Shown: positions 43,404 to 51,774 of the stretch, piece after piece
Layout: every line of letters begins with the position of its first letter
Position numbering within the stretch: the first letter of the stretch is position 1
NCBI RefSeq assembly: GCF_031179385.1
Contig: NZ_JAPSHV010000005.1
Span: 8,796 to 60,973 of the forward strand
Direction: 5' to 3'
Origin: Arthrobacter sp.
GTDB lineage: Bacteria > Actinomycetota > Actinomycetes > Actinomycetales > Micrococcaceae
DNA length: 52,178 nt
Translations under genes and position numbers: made by a program
Notes under the pieces: model-generated
Seen by the model: the letters and a program-made list of their open reading frames with translations, nothing else
What the model was told of the DNA's origin: nothing
The model's database searches: none

Positions 43404-44153
43404 GTGGGCCTTGCTTTGACGGGATCCCTGGTCATCGCTCTGGTGCTGGCCGGATTGCACCTGGCCGCTCCACGGATCCGCAAGCTGCCCCTCGTACCCG
43501 AGGGTGTAACTGGTTCGTTTGCGGGAGGACTCGCGGTTGCCTACGTCTTCCTACACCTGCTGCCGGAAATCGCCGAGGGCAACGAGGCGGTCGGCGACCT
43601 GCTCGAAGACACCATTGAGGTCACCCCGCTTTTCGACCTGGGGATCTTCGTCGTGGCTCTCACCGGCTTTACTGTCTTCTACGGTCTGGACCGCCTCGCG
43701 ACCACCCGACGGAGACGCAGACGCCGCGATTCCGCAGGAGCCTACTGGGTTCACCTCGGTGCTTTTGCCTTCTACAACACGCTCATCACCTACACGATGG
43801 CTCTGCGCGTCGAGACTGGTTATCTGTTCGCGATCCTTTTTGCCATCGCGATGGGTCTCCACTTCGTGCTCACGGACCGCCATCTTGAGGAGCACTACCC
43901 GCACAGGTTCGCGTCGAGCGGCCGGCTCGTTCTTGCGGGCGCGCTGCTTATTGGTTGGCTGTTGTCGGCGGTCTTTGCGCCGACAAGCACAGTGGTGGTT
44001 GCCATCCTCACAGCGTTGCTCGGCGGATCGGTACTCCTGAACGTTTTCCGGGAGGAGTTGCCGTCGAACCGCGGATCAAGCTTCCCCTGGTTCCTTGGTG
44101 GCCTCATCATCTACTCAATCCTTCTTGCTCTCATTACGGCGGTTGCACAATGA
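43404..44153 (+). CDS. ZIP-like membrane protein
   Basis: A 249-residue protein with a GTG start and about seven hydrophobic segments. FAGGLAVAYVFLHLLPEI recalls the HxLPE metal motif of ZIP transporters, and there is an Arg-rich cytoplasmic loop (TTRRRRRRRDS). HLEEHYPHRF adds further histidines. I infer distant relation to ZIP metal transporters, but the metal sites are not all evident. Its stop overlaps the RecQ start by 4 bases (ATGA). Confidence 0.65.
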   Translation: MGLALTGSLVIALVLAGLHLAAPRIRKLPLVPEGVTGSFAGGLAVAYVFLHLLPEIAEGNEAVGDLLEDTIEVTPLFDLGIFVVALTGFTVFYGLDRLATTRRRRRRRDSAGAYWVHLGAFAFYNTLITYTMALRVETGYLFAILFAIAMGLHFVLTDRHLEEHYPHRFASSGRLVLAGALLIGWLLSAVFAPTSTVVVAILTALLGGSVLLNVFREELPSNRGSSFPWFLGGLIIYSILLALITAVAQ

Positions 44154-45781
44154 ATCCGAAACTCGATCAGACCGCGCGGGAACTCTTCGGCTGGGACTCC
44201 CTTCTTCCGGGACAACGCAAGGCACTGAACGCGGCCGACGACGGCAGGAATCTCCTCTGCGTCCTCCCCACCGGCTATGGCAAATCGGCCATCTATCAGG
44301 TGGCGGCCATGTCAGTTCCGGGAGTCGCCGTCGTCGTTTCGCCGTTGATCTCGCTGCAGCGGGACCAGGTGGAAGCCATCAACGAGGCGCTCGGCGAAGT
44401 TCGCGCGTACGTGCTGAACTCGACAGCGTCCGACGCCGAGGTCGACGAAGCATGGGCAGCCGCCGAGGACTCCGACGAAGAGCGTCGCGCCAAGTTCCTG
44501 TTCCTCGCGCCGGAGCAACTGGCACGGGAAGAGGTAAGCGAGCGGCTCAAGGCCCTGGACGTGTCATTCCTCGTCATCGACGAAGCCCACTGCGTCTCCG
44601 CCTGGGGTCACGACTTCCGGCCGGATTACCTTCAGCTGGGTTCCCTCGTGCGGCGACTCAAGCGGCCGGTTATCGCACTGACCGCAACAGCCTCACCCCC
44701 TGTTCGGCAGGAAATCCTCGAAAGGCTGAAGCTCGACGACGCACTCGTCATCGCGGAAGGTTTCGATCGACCGAACCTGCACCTCAGCGTTCACCAGCAC
44801 GAGTCGGAGCGGGACAAGAAGCACGCAGTCCTTGAGCAGGTGACCTCGCGTGAAGGCCAGGGACTGCTGTACACCGCCACGCGCCGGCAGACGGACGAAT
44901 ACGCACAGGAGCTGAGGGATGCGGGCCTGCGTGCTGATGCGTACCACTCAGGACGGAAGAAATCTGAGCGAACGGCATTGCATGACGCATTCCACGCCGG
45001 TGAACTGGACGTCGTGGTGGCTACCACCGCGTTCGGCATGGGCATCGACAAGCCCGACGTACGGTTCGTCATCCATTCCGACATTCCAGATTCTCTCGAC
45101 AGCTACTACCAGGAAGTGGGTCGGGCGGGGCGAGACGGGGATCCTGCCGACGTCGTGCTGCATTATCGCCAGGAGGATCTCGGGATCCGGCGGTTCTTCG
45201 CAGCCAAGAGCGTGCAGGAGGATGGCCTCCGCGAACTGCTCGCTGCGCTCCGGTCGGCCGATGGCTCTCTTGATGCCGCGGGCATCCGGGAAGCAACCGG
45301 ACTGACTCAGCGGAAGCTGTCGGGACTGCTGAATCAACTGCTTGAGGTGGGGGCTGTCCGAGAGCGCAGCGGGAAGTACCGGGCCGCAGCAGATGACGCG
45401 GACCAGGTGATTGCCGACGTCGTCGAGCATCGCAAGCGGCGGCAGGAGGTGGACCGCTCACGGGTGGAGATGGCGCGGCAGTACGCCGAGTACCGGGGGT
45501 GCCGTCGCCGGTTCCTGCTCGGCTACTTCGGCGAGGAGCGCGAAGGCCTGTGCGATGCCTGCGATAACTGCGACACCGGCCGCTCCGCCGATCACCACGA
45601 AGAGGCTGAAAACCAGCCCTTCGCGCTGCAGAGCACCGTGCGCCACGGGGAGTGGGGCGAGGGCGTGGTCATGGGCTACGAAAACGACGTCGTCACCGTA
45701 CTGTTCGAGGAGCACGGCTACAAGTCATTATCCGTACCGCTCGTTGAAGAGAAGAAGCTGCTGAAAGAGGTGCACTCGTGA
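44150..45781 (+). CDS. RecQ-family ATP-dependent DNA helicase with an extra C-terminal Tudor-like domain
   Basis: A 543-residue helicase. Walker A is TGYGKS (41-46), motif II DEAHC (144), motif III ALTATA, and motif VI YYQEVGRAGRDGD. The RecQ zinc cysteines are YRGCRRRF and CDACDNC (about 450-475). The winged-helix part is abbreviated and no HRDC domain is present. The C-terminal 45 residues (HGEWGEGVVMGYENDVVTVLFE, split here at landmarks HGEWGEGVV and VTVLFEEHGYKSL) resemble the Tudor-like end of PcrA/UvrD. It unwinds DNA 3' to 5' in repair or replication-fork rescue. The ATG overlaps the upstream stop. The open frame further upstream is inside the ZIP-like gene. Confidence 0.9.
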   Translation: MNPKLDQTARELFGWDSLLPGQRKALNAADDGRNLLCVLPTGYGKSAIYQVAAMSVPGVAVVVSPLISLQRDQVEAINEALGEVRAYVLNSTASDAEVDEAWAAAEDSDEERRAKFLFLAPEQLAREEVSERLKALDVSFLVIDEAHCVSAWGHDFRPDYLQLGSLVRRLKRPVIALTATASPPVRQEILERLKLDDALVIAEGFDRPNLHLSVHQHESERDKKHAVLEQVTSREGQGLLYTATRRQTDEYAQELRDAGLRADAYHSGRKKSERTALHDAFHAGELDVVVATTAFGMGIDKPDVRFVIHSDIPDSLDSYYQEVGRAGRDGDPADVVLHYRQEDLGIRRFFAAKSVQEDGLRELLAALRSADGSLDAAGIREATGLTQRKLSGLLNQLLEVGAVRERSGKYRAAADDADQVIADVVEHRKRRQEVDRSRVEMARQYAEYRGCRRRFLLGYFGEEREGLCDACDNCDTGRSADHHEEAENQPFALQSTVRHGEWGEGVVMGYENDVVTVLFEEHGYKSLSVPLVEEKKLLKEVHS

Positions 45782-46482
45782 AAGCCCTGCCCGTGCTATC
45801 AAGGGCGGGAGGACACGGGTTGAAAGCGGTCTTCGCCGGGATGAAGGTGTTCAGGCCGCACCGGCCGATTCACTCCCACGGCGTGTTGCTCGAGGGCACC
45901 CTTACCCATTCGCGGGTCTTCAGCGGCGAGGAATGGCTGGACAATTCCGATGAGGAGCAGGTTCTTGCGCGCGTCTCCCGCTCAGTGGGACTGCCGGATG
46001 CCCTGCCCGACGTCGTCGGCCTGGCTTTGCGTATCGGTGAGGCCGATGTGTTGCTGTCCACGACCGGAGGCGGGGTGCCCGGGCGCTTCATGATCCTTCC
46101 GCGTCGCTCGGTAGTGGACGGACCGTTCACCTCACTGATGCCATTCCGCGGAAGCGGCGGGCCAGTCTTGCTGGCAGTGCGCCGGGAGGGTCCTGGCCCG
46201 GACCTCAGGACCCTTTCCGAGCTTCGCTCCTACGACGGCGAACTCCAGTGGGGCCTGCATTACAGCCGGCTGCGCGGTCCCTGGACCCGCTCCGGCACTC
46301 TACGGCTGAGGGTGTGTGACGATCAACACCGGGACCCCCGGTTCGACCCGATAGGACACCCTCCAGCAGGCCTCAGCTCCTACACATGGGCTCGAGAATT
46401 GCGGGTTCCGTCATACGCTCTCGCGCAAGAAACACAGCATGGCTACACTTCGGAGAAGAACACCGCTCAGCCCCGAAAGTGA
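45778..46482 (+). CDS. Catalase-superfamily-like protein
   Basis: A 234-residue protein with a GTG start overlapping the RecQ stop by 4 bases. PIHSHGVLLEGTL resembles the distal histidine region of catalases, and DVVGLALRIGEADVLLSTTGGGVPGRF resembles their second core segment (landmarks GLALRIG, LLSTTG). It is half the size of a catalase and the haem-ligand tyrosine is not obvious, so catalase activity is doubtful. Similar short proteins are annotated variously in actinobacteria. Coupling to a RecQ gene may point to oxidative-damage defence. Confidence 0.55.
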   Translation: MKALPVLSRAGGHGLKAVFAGMKVFRPHRPIHSHGVLLEGTLTHSRVFSGEEWLDNSDEEQVLARVSRSVGLPDALPDVVGLALRIGEADVLLSTTGGGVPGRFMILPRRSVVDGPFTSLMPFRGSGGPVLLAVRREGPGPDLRTLSELRSYDGELQWGLHYSRLRGPWTRSGTLRLRVCDDQHRDPRFDPIGHPPAGLSSYTWARELRVPSYALAQETQHGYTSEKNTAQPRK

Positions 46483-46485
46483 TCC

Positions 46486-46689
46486 ATGGAAACCAACCAC
46501 AAGATTTCCCCGGAAGACCCCTTCCCCGAAGACCTAACGGTCCTGGACGACGTCGAGGTGGAAGTGCTCAACAGCCGGATCCACCGGGAGCTTGAGGCCG
46601 AATACGCGGAGGGCTTCCCAGAGCCCGAAACCGAAGCACGGCTTGAGGAAGTCAACCTCGAGCTGAACCGCCGTGAGCAGGAGGGCTGA
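46486..46689 (+). CDS. Small acidic protein of unknown function
   Basis: A 67-residue protein with about one third Asp/Glu, mostly helical, with ELEAEYAEGFPEPETEARLEEV in its second half (landmark EYAEGFPEPE). It begins 3 bases after the catalase-like gene and is the last member of that run. The ribosome site is weak. I do not recognise a family. Clean spacing and strand agreement support it as real. Confidence 0.6.
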   Translation: METNHKISPEDPFPEDLTVLDDVEVEVLNSRIHRELEAEYAEGFPEPETEARLEEVNLELNRREQEG

Positions 46690-46712
46690 GCGGGCTCACC
46701 CGGATGACTTAA

Positions 46713-46728
46713 TCGAAAATCTGTTCTA
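46713..46728. promoter_or_regulatory. LexA-type SOS box
   Basis: TCGAAAATCTGTTCTA matches the Gram-positive/actinobacterial LexA consensus TCGAAC-N4-GTTCGA in 10 of 12 fixed positions. It lies 35 bases before the start of the next gene, with AT-rich TAGTTTTAAA just after it, a suitable place for a promoter. Confidence 0.6.
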
Positions 46729-46762
46729 GTTTTAAACCCGGCACTGAAGAAGGTGAAGGGTT

Positions 46763-47101
46763 ATGACGGCGCAGCACATCGAAGAGGTCCAGCCGGGTTC
46801 GCGGTCCCTCAATGAGGAGGCTGACGTACGTTTCACCTCCAGGGGCGCACCCCTGGCGCTTCGCTGGCGGGCGAGCATCTGGCAGGTGCTCGGGGAGCCC
46901 ATGCACTGGACCAGTTCCCGGAGTTGGTGGGAACCGGGCCAGGCCGGAAAAATGGGGCAAGGCAGCGTCATGACGCTGCAGTACTGGCGCTTCCGGGCGC
47001 AGACGGGACCGGCGTCCCCCATCCTTGTTTTCGATATCTGCAGCGACCCGCGATGGGAGGGCTGGCGTCTGGTGCGCATCACGAACCTCGGTGCGGGGTG
47101 A
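46763..47101 (+). CDS. DUF6504-like small protein
   Basis: A 112-residue protein. ADVRFTSRGAPLALRWRASIWQVLGEPMHW has the rhythm of the DUF6504 family (landmarks PLALRW and SRSWWEP), followed by WWEPG and a C-terminal beta-rich part. The ATG has GAAGGTGAAGG upstream. It is convergent with the luciferase-like gene. With a LexA-type box before it, an SOS-linked role is possible. The family assignment is tentative. Confidence 0.6.
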   Translation: MTAQHIEEVQPGSRSLNEEADVRFTSRGAPLALRWRASIWQVLGEPMHWTSSRSWWEPGQAGKMGQGSVMTLQYWRFRAQTGPASPILVFDICSDPRWEGWRLVRITNLGAG

Positions 47102-47106
47102 TGCGG

Positions 47107-48189
47107 TTACAGGCTGGTCGCCCCGGTGGTACTCATGCTGTAGTGGTCGGCCACCAGTTCCAGAGTGCGTGATTGGGCACGGCGGGAGTGCCCCTGAACG
47201 ACAAGCATGATTTCGTCGACGCGAGTGTGAGCGTGGAGCTCCTCGAGGCTTTTTGCCACCTGCTCCGGTGTCCCGTGCAGCGTCTGATCGGTGTACTCAT
47301 CGAGGATCGCTTGTTCCTGCGTGCTGGCGCGGAAAAGTTCGACTTCCTCAGGGGGAAGCACGGAAAAGGTCTTGCGCTGGAACATCCTGAGCATCGCCAT
47401 GGCCAACGTCGCAGATTGGCGGCGCGCCTCGACTGGGTCTTCGTCAGCAATCACTCCGACGCTGACCAAGCTATAGGGTTCAGCGAGGCACCTCGACGGG
47501 CGGAAGTTCTCCCGGTAGATGCGCAGGGCGTTGAGTACATCGGCGCGCCCGAATTGAAGTGCGAAGGCATAGGGTCGACCGAGTTCGGCAGCCAACCGTG
47601 CTGAATAGACTGAGGATCCAAGGAGCCAGAGGTCAGCGGTAGTCGTCTCGCCGGGGAGCCGGTTCTGCTCGGCCTGCCATGGTCCAGGCACCGCCGGAAC
47701 ATTCCGGTAGGGGTGGTCCTGCGGGAAGTCGTTGTTCAGAAATCCAAGGAGCTCGGCAATCTGTTCAGGGAACGCATCGTTGGCCGCGTGGTGGCGGCGC
47801 AGCGCGGCGGCTGTTCCCGCGTCCGTACCGGGCGCTCGCCCCAAGCCGAGGTCGATCCGCCCGGGTGCAAGCGCGCTCAGCATGCCAACCTGCTCTGCGA
47901 TGACCAGCGGTACATGGTTGGGAAGCATGATCCCGCCCGCTCCCAGTCTTATTCGCTGCGTTTCTCCGATGAGGCGCGCCACCATGAGCTGTGGTGACGA
48001 AATGGAAGCTCCGGGCATGGCGTGGTGCTCAGACATCCAGAACCGTCGGTAACCCCGCTCGTCCGCCAGCTTCGCCAACGCAACTACATCGGCGAGTGTC
48101 TCCCCCGCGGAGTAGCCCACACCGGTGAGGGCATTGTCGAGGACGGACAGCGCGAAAGGTGCGGTGCCCGAGAAGTGTGCATGGTTCAC
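47107..48189 (-). CDS. LLM-class flavin-dependent oxidoreductase (luciferase-like)
   Basis: A 360-residue TIM-barrel enzyme. LALSVLDNALTGVG-type opening (here ALSVLDNALTGVG), RFWMSEHHAMPG (about 49-60), IRLGAGGIMLPNHVPLVIAEQVG (landmark GIMLPNHVPL) and LGLGRAPGTD are the conserved segments of the MsnO8-type LLM subgroup. It uses reduced flavin from a partner reductase. The GTG start overlaps the stop of the cysteine hydrolase by 4 bases. Confidence 0.92.
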   Translation of the reverse strand: MNHAHFSGTAPFALSVLDNALTGVGYSAGETLADVVALAKLADERGYRRFWMSEHHAMPGASISSPQLMVARLIGETQRIRLGAGGIMLPNHVPLVIAEQVGMLSALAPGRIDLGLGRAPGTDAGTAAALRRHHAANDAFPEQIAELLGFLNNDFPQDHPYRNVPAVPGPWQAEQNRLPGETTTADLWLLGSSVYSARLAAELGRPYAFALQFGRADVLNALRIYRENFRPSRCLAEPYSLVSVGVIADEDPVEARRQSATLAMAMLRMFQRKTFSVLPPEEVELFRASTQEQAILDEYTDQTLHGTPEQVAKSLEELHAHTRVDEIMLVVQGHSRRAQSRTLELVADHYSMSTTGATSL

Positions 48190-48818
48190 GAAGCGCGCTC
48201 AGCCCCAGCCATGGCAGAACTACCCAGGTCGCTTCCCTGCAGCGCTTCCTGCGCGTTGACGGCACTGATCCAGGCATCGGTGGTGCCCACCTGAGCCCAG
48301 TTCGAATTCAACAGGGTGAGCAGGGTGGTGTGCACCGTCTTCGCATCGACGAAGCCGGCGTCATTGGCTAGGTTGATCGCCCCGGTGGCGTCAGAAAGCA
48401 CTTCGGTGGTGAACCCAATCGCTTCAGCCTCAACGGCCGAGCCCAGGATGCAGTTATTCGTCATGTATCCGACAAGGGTGACGGTGTCGACGTCGTTCTG
48501 GCGGAGCCAGTCGGTCAGGTCGGTACCGGCGTACACAGAGCCGTACTGCTTCACGACGCTCTTCCACTCACCCGTCCGCCGGCTCTCGACTTCGGGGTGC
48601 AGTTCGAATTCAGGAGAACCGGGCGCGAAGACGGGAGCACCCTCACCGGCGGTGTGCTGAATGACCGCGATTGGCATGCCCGCCGCGGTGGCGGTGTCGA
48701 TTGCCGCTGCGACTCGCGGCAGAGATTCTTCATGCGGAGGGTACTGGATCTCAAAGATGCCGCCGAAATACTGCTGCTGAACATCAACGAGGACGAGGGC
48801 GCGGCGCGGAGTAGCCAT
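48186..48818 (-). CDS. Isochorismatase-family cysteine hydrolase
   Basis: A 210-residue enzyme with the catalytic triad Asp12 (LVLVDVQ), Lys90 (VVKQYGSVY) and Cys123 (GYMTNNCILG). Hydrolysis of an amide such as a nicotinamide- or biuret-type substrate is likely. It is first in a two-gene unit with the luciferase-like enzyme and divergent from a GlxA-type regulator, which probably controls it. Confidence 0.92.
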   Translation of the reverse strand: MATPRRALVLVDVQQQYFGGIFEIQYPPHEESLPRVAAAIDTATAAGMPIAVIQHTAGEGAPVFAPGSPEFELHPEVESRRTGEWKSVVKQYGSVYAGTDLTDWLRQNDVDTVTLVGYMTNNCILGSAVEAEAIGFTTEVLSDATGAINLANDAGFVDAKTVHTTLLTLLNSNWAQVGTTDAWISAVNAQEALQGSDLGSSAMAGAERAS

Positions 48819-48948
48819 AGTTCACAATCTCCCGGGTAGAGGTAACCGGCCTGATGGCCATGAATCAATCGTCCCGGCAAGCGCCGGGGGCCGACAGTGG
48901 CACAACGGCACATGTACGATGGATTTAGGCCAAAGAATGGAGCCCTAC

Positions 48949-49911
48949 ATGCGTATCGCTGTTTACGCCTTCCATGGTGTGACGATGTTCCATCTCGCCG
49001 TCCCGCAGATGGTGTTCGATGAGGTCACCCGGCAGGGGCTCGCCGACTGGACCACAGTGCTTTTCTCGGATCACCCCGGCTCGGTCCGCACTGCCGAGGG
49101 TTACGAATTGGGAGGCGTGCAGGGACCCGAGGTCGCCGAGGACGCTGACGTAGTGGTGGTGCCCTCCTGGTTCGACGACGGCCGCCCGCTCAGCGGTGGT
49201 CTGCGTTCAGCGCTGCAGAGCGCTCATGAGCGCAACACCGCAGTCCTCGGACTGTGCCTCGGAGCGATCGCCGTCGCCGACGCGGGCCTTCTCGCCGGAC
49301 GCCGTGCCGTTACCCATTGGCAGGCATTCACGACCCTGGCTGACCGGCACCCGGATATCTCCCTCGACCAATCCGTGCTGTACATCGACCACGGCGACGT
49401 CCTCACGTCAGCGGGAACCGCATCGGGGCTGGACGCATGCCTGCATATCGTGCGGGACCGATTGGGAGCGGACGCTGCCAATCAGGTGGCGCGCAGTCTG
49501 GTCGTCGCTCCACACCGCGAGGGTGGACAGGCGCAGTACATCGAGCACCCTGTCCCGGAGCGGGCCGGTGACGATCCCATCGCACGCGTACTTGAATGGT
49601 CGCTGGCCAATCTTCGTGAACCGCTTACAGTCGAGCGCCTGGCTGACCAGGCACACATGAGCCGCCGAACCTTCGTCCGCGCGTTCCGCGCGAAGACCGG
49701 GGCAACACCGGCAGGCTGGATTCGCAGCCATCGGCTCGATGCCGCCAGGAGACTCCTGGAGACCTCGGACTTGTCCATAGACCAGATCGCGGCCGACTGC
49801 GGCTTCGGCAATGCCGTGACCTTCCGGCAGAACTTCGGAGCGGCCTTCTCCACCACTCCTACCGAATACAGACGCCGGTTCACCACGCGTCCTGGTCCGA
49901 CGACGCGTTGA
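48949..49911 (+). CDS. GlxA-family regulator (DJ-1/PfpI domain plus AraC helix-turn-helix)
   Basis: A 320-residue regulator. The N-terminal DJ-1/PfpI-like domain has the nucleophile-elbow motif GLCLGA (Cys103), probably used for ligand sensing. The C-terminal AraC domain (about 215-315) has VERLADQAHMSRRTFVRAF and the second helix-turn-helix LSIDQIAADCGFGNAVTFRQNF (landmark DCGFGNAVTF). The ATG at 48949 has GGAG six bases upstream. An in-frame ATG at 48919 is less likely. Transcribed away from the cysteine hydrolase gene. Confidence 0.92.
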   Translation: MRIAVYAFHGVTMFHLAVPQMVFDEVTRQGLADWTTVLFSDHPGSVRTAEGYELGGVQGPEVAEDADVVVVPSWFDDGRPLSGGLRSALQSAHERNTAVLGLCLGAIAVADAGLLAGRRAVTHWQAFTTLADRHPDISLDQSVLYIDHGDVLTSAGTASGLDACLHIVRDRLGADAANQVARSLVVAPHREGGQAQYIEHPVPERAGDDPIARVLEWSLANLREPLTVERLADQAHMSRRTFVRAFRAKTGATPAGWIRSHRLDAARRLLETSDLSIDQIAADCGFGNAVTFRQNFGAAFSTTPTEYRRRFTTRPGPTTR

Positions 49912-49956
49912 TAGAAGTCGGCCATGGGCTTACCGCTTTCGCACGGTGGCACCGTA

Positions 49957-51033
49957 TCAGGAGGTGAGGAAGCGCTCGTAGGCCGCAATGGCGACGTCGA
50001 ACACATGAGTGTCACTGATGTCGCTCTCCAGGAAGGGCGAGATATCAGCGGTCGAGTTGCCGGGGCTTCGACGCCACGTGCCAACAGCCTCCCCCTCCAG
50101 AACAAGGGTGGGCTTGAAGACCCCGTTCTTGGCCAGCATGACGCGCGCTGCGTATTCGCGGGGAAGCGTCAAAGCCCTGTCCTGATAACCGAGAATGTAT
50201 TCGTCATAGCCAGGCAGCAGGAGCCCCCGCTGGGGGCTTGATTCCGGCACCAGTTCGGCGGCGGCCCAGTAGGTCGCGCCGTCGTAGACGTACTCCGTCA
50301 ACTCGCTGCGGGCGAGCGCCAGCCCCTGCTTGGCGTCAGCGACGGTGAGCTTGGACCACCAGACGAAGTCGTGCAGCGTTGCAGGACCATGGCCTGTGAA
50401 GTAGCCGAGGACAAACCGTCGAAGCGCCTCGTCCCGATCCGGTTTCAGGCCCTCGGACGGCGCCCATTCGTCGAGGAGCACCAGGGCTTGCTGGCTTCCG
50501 GCGGGAGGTCCCCAACAGACGACCTGGGTATGCGCGAGGTACCAAATGATGTGATATCCGCGTTGACCGGCCGGGGAGATACCGGCCCGGTCCAGGGTTT
50601 CAAGGAACTCATCGCGCGGAAGTTCGAGGCCCCCTGCGAGCGCCTCACGCGCTACGTCTCCGGCGCCCTCAAGGGTCCGCTGGTCCAACTCCAGCTCACC
50701 CAGGCGCCTCGTCGCCGACCTCAGCATCCGCTCACCGGTCAGGCTCAACATCCAGCGAAGGTCGGCTGGACGCACGAAGTGCAGGGTTCCTCGGATCGGA
50801 TAAGAACGCACTACCTCGGCGCTGTCAAGAACGGCAAGGATGTCCTCCCGACTGGATCCGGGCACGCGCAAACCGACTGCCCACAGCGCCTGCCCGAACT
50901 CCTGTGCCTGCACAGCGAGCAGTCTGCTGACCACATCCACAGCGCCCGGTGCGGAACCGTCGTCGTTTGTGGCGGAAAAGTGACTGGCCAGCCGGAGCTG
51001 CACCAGGTGGTCCCGGGTTATCGGCGCTGCCAT
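49957..51033 (-). CDS. Winged-helix DNA-binding-domain protein (HTH_42 / AlkX-like)
   Basis: A 358-residue protein of the HTH_42 superfamily, to which the DNA glycosylase YcaQ/AlkX belongs. Landmarks are LLAVQAQEFGQALWAVGLR, VVRSYPIRGTLHFV, YFTGHGPATLHDFVWWS and LLLPGYDEYILGYQDR. A nucleic-acid role is suggested by the family, but many members of this subgroup have no assigned activity. It is divergent from the hydrolase gene with about 50 bases between. Confidence 0.87.
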   Translation of the reverse strand: MAAPITRDHLVQLRLASHFSATNDDGSAPGAVDVVSRLLAVQAQEFGQALWAVGLRVPGSSREDILAVLDSAEVVRSYPIRGTLHFVRPADLRWMLSLTGERMLRSATRRLGELELDQRTLEGAGDVAREALAGGLELPRDEFLETLDRAGISPAGQRGYHIIWYLAHTQVVCWGPPAGSQQALVLLDEWAPSEGLKPDRDEALRRFVLGYFTGHGPATLHDFVWWSKLTVADAKQGLALARSELTEYVYDGATYWAAAELVPESSPQRGLLLPGYDEYILGYQDRALTLPREYAARVMLAKNGVFKPTLVLEGEAVGTWRRSPGNSTADISPFLESDISDTHVFDVAIAAYERFLTS

Positions 51034-51082
51034 GGCTCAAGTATGCGTCGAACAGAAGCCGAACCTACGGCATGATGGGCAG

Positions 51083-51745
51083 ATGGCTTCCTCAGAGCGC
51101 TTCACGCTACAGGTTGACGGCGCTGATTTCACCTGCGCGTACTTCCGGCCGGACGGGGCCACCGCGACCGTCGCGATCGCACACGGGGCCGGCGCCGGCA
51201 TGGATCACCCCTTCCTGATCGGCTTCAGTGATGCCCTGAACGCTGCGGGACTGGCCACGATGCGCTTCAACTTCCCCTACATGGATCAGGGCAAGCGGTT
51301 CCCGGACCGGCCTCCGAAAGCGATCGCCGCCTGGCGCGAAGTGATGGCCAGCGCCGAAGAGCGCTCCGACGGCGAACCGGTGTGGGCCTGCGGGAAGTCC
51401 TTCGGCGGGCGCATGGCATCCATGGCCGTGTCCGAGGGTATGGAGGCAGCAGGCCTCGCGTTCCTCGGATATCCCCTTCACCCGCCGGGGAAACCGGAGA
51501 AAATTCGCGATGAGCATCTGTACAGCGTCGGAGCTCCCATGCTGTTCCTTCAGGGCAGCAATGACTCCTTCGCCCGGAAGGACCTTTTGGACGCCGTGAT
51601 CTCGAAACTCGAGGGAAGGGCAACCCTGCAATCAGTGCCCGACGCCGACCACTCCTTTGCGGTCAAAGGCACCAGGCGGAGCCCTCAGGAGATCGGCGCG
51701 TCACTCGCGCCGGCACTGGTGTCGTTCATTGCGCGTAATGCCTGA
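51083..51745 (+). CDS. Alpha/beta hydrolase, KANL3/Tex30-like
   Basis: A 220-residue hydrolase. AIAHGAGAGMDHPFL forms the oxyanion region, WACGKSFGGRMAS holds the nucleophile serine, GSNDSFA the acid, and PDADHSFA the histidine. I chose the ATG at 51083, where the family begins. The frame extends upstream into the start of the divergent gene. Substrate is unknown. Confidence 0.85.
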   Translation: MASSERFTLQVDGADFTCAYFRPDGATATVAIAHGAGAGMDHPFLIGFSDALNAAGLATMRFNFPYMDQGKRFPDRPPKAIAAWREVMASAEERSDGEPVWACGKSFGGRMASMAVSEGMEAAGLAFLGYPLHPPGKPEKIRDEHLYSVGAPMLFLQGSNDSFARKDLLDAVISKLEGRATLQSVPDADHSFAVKGTRRSPQEIGASLAPALVSFIARNA

Positions 51746-51774
51746 CCGTCAGCTTGAGTGGGTACGGTGAAACC

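Noticed and set aside
43955-44149. Upstream extension of the RecQ gene
   Set aside because: It overlaps the ZIP-like gene. The ATG at 44150 overlaps that gene's stop in the usual coupled manner and gives the family N-terminus.
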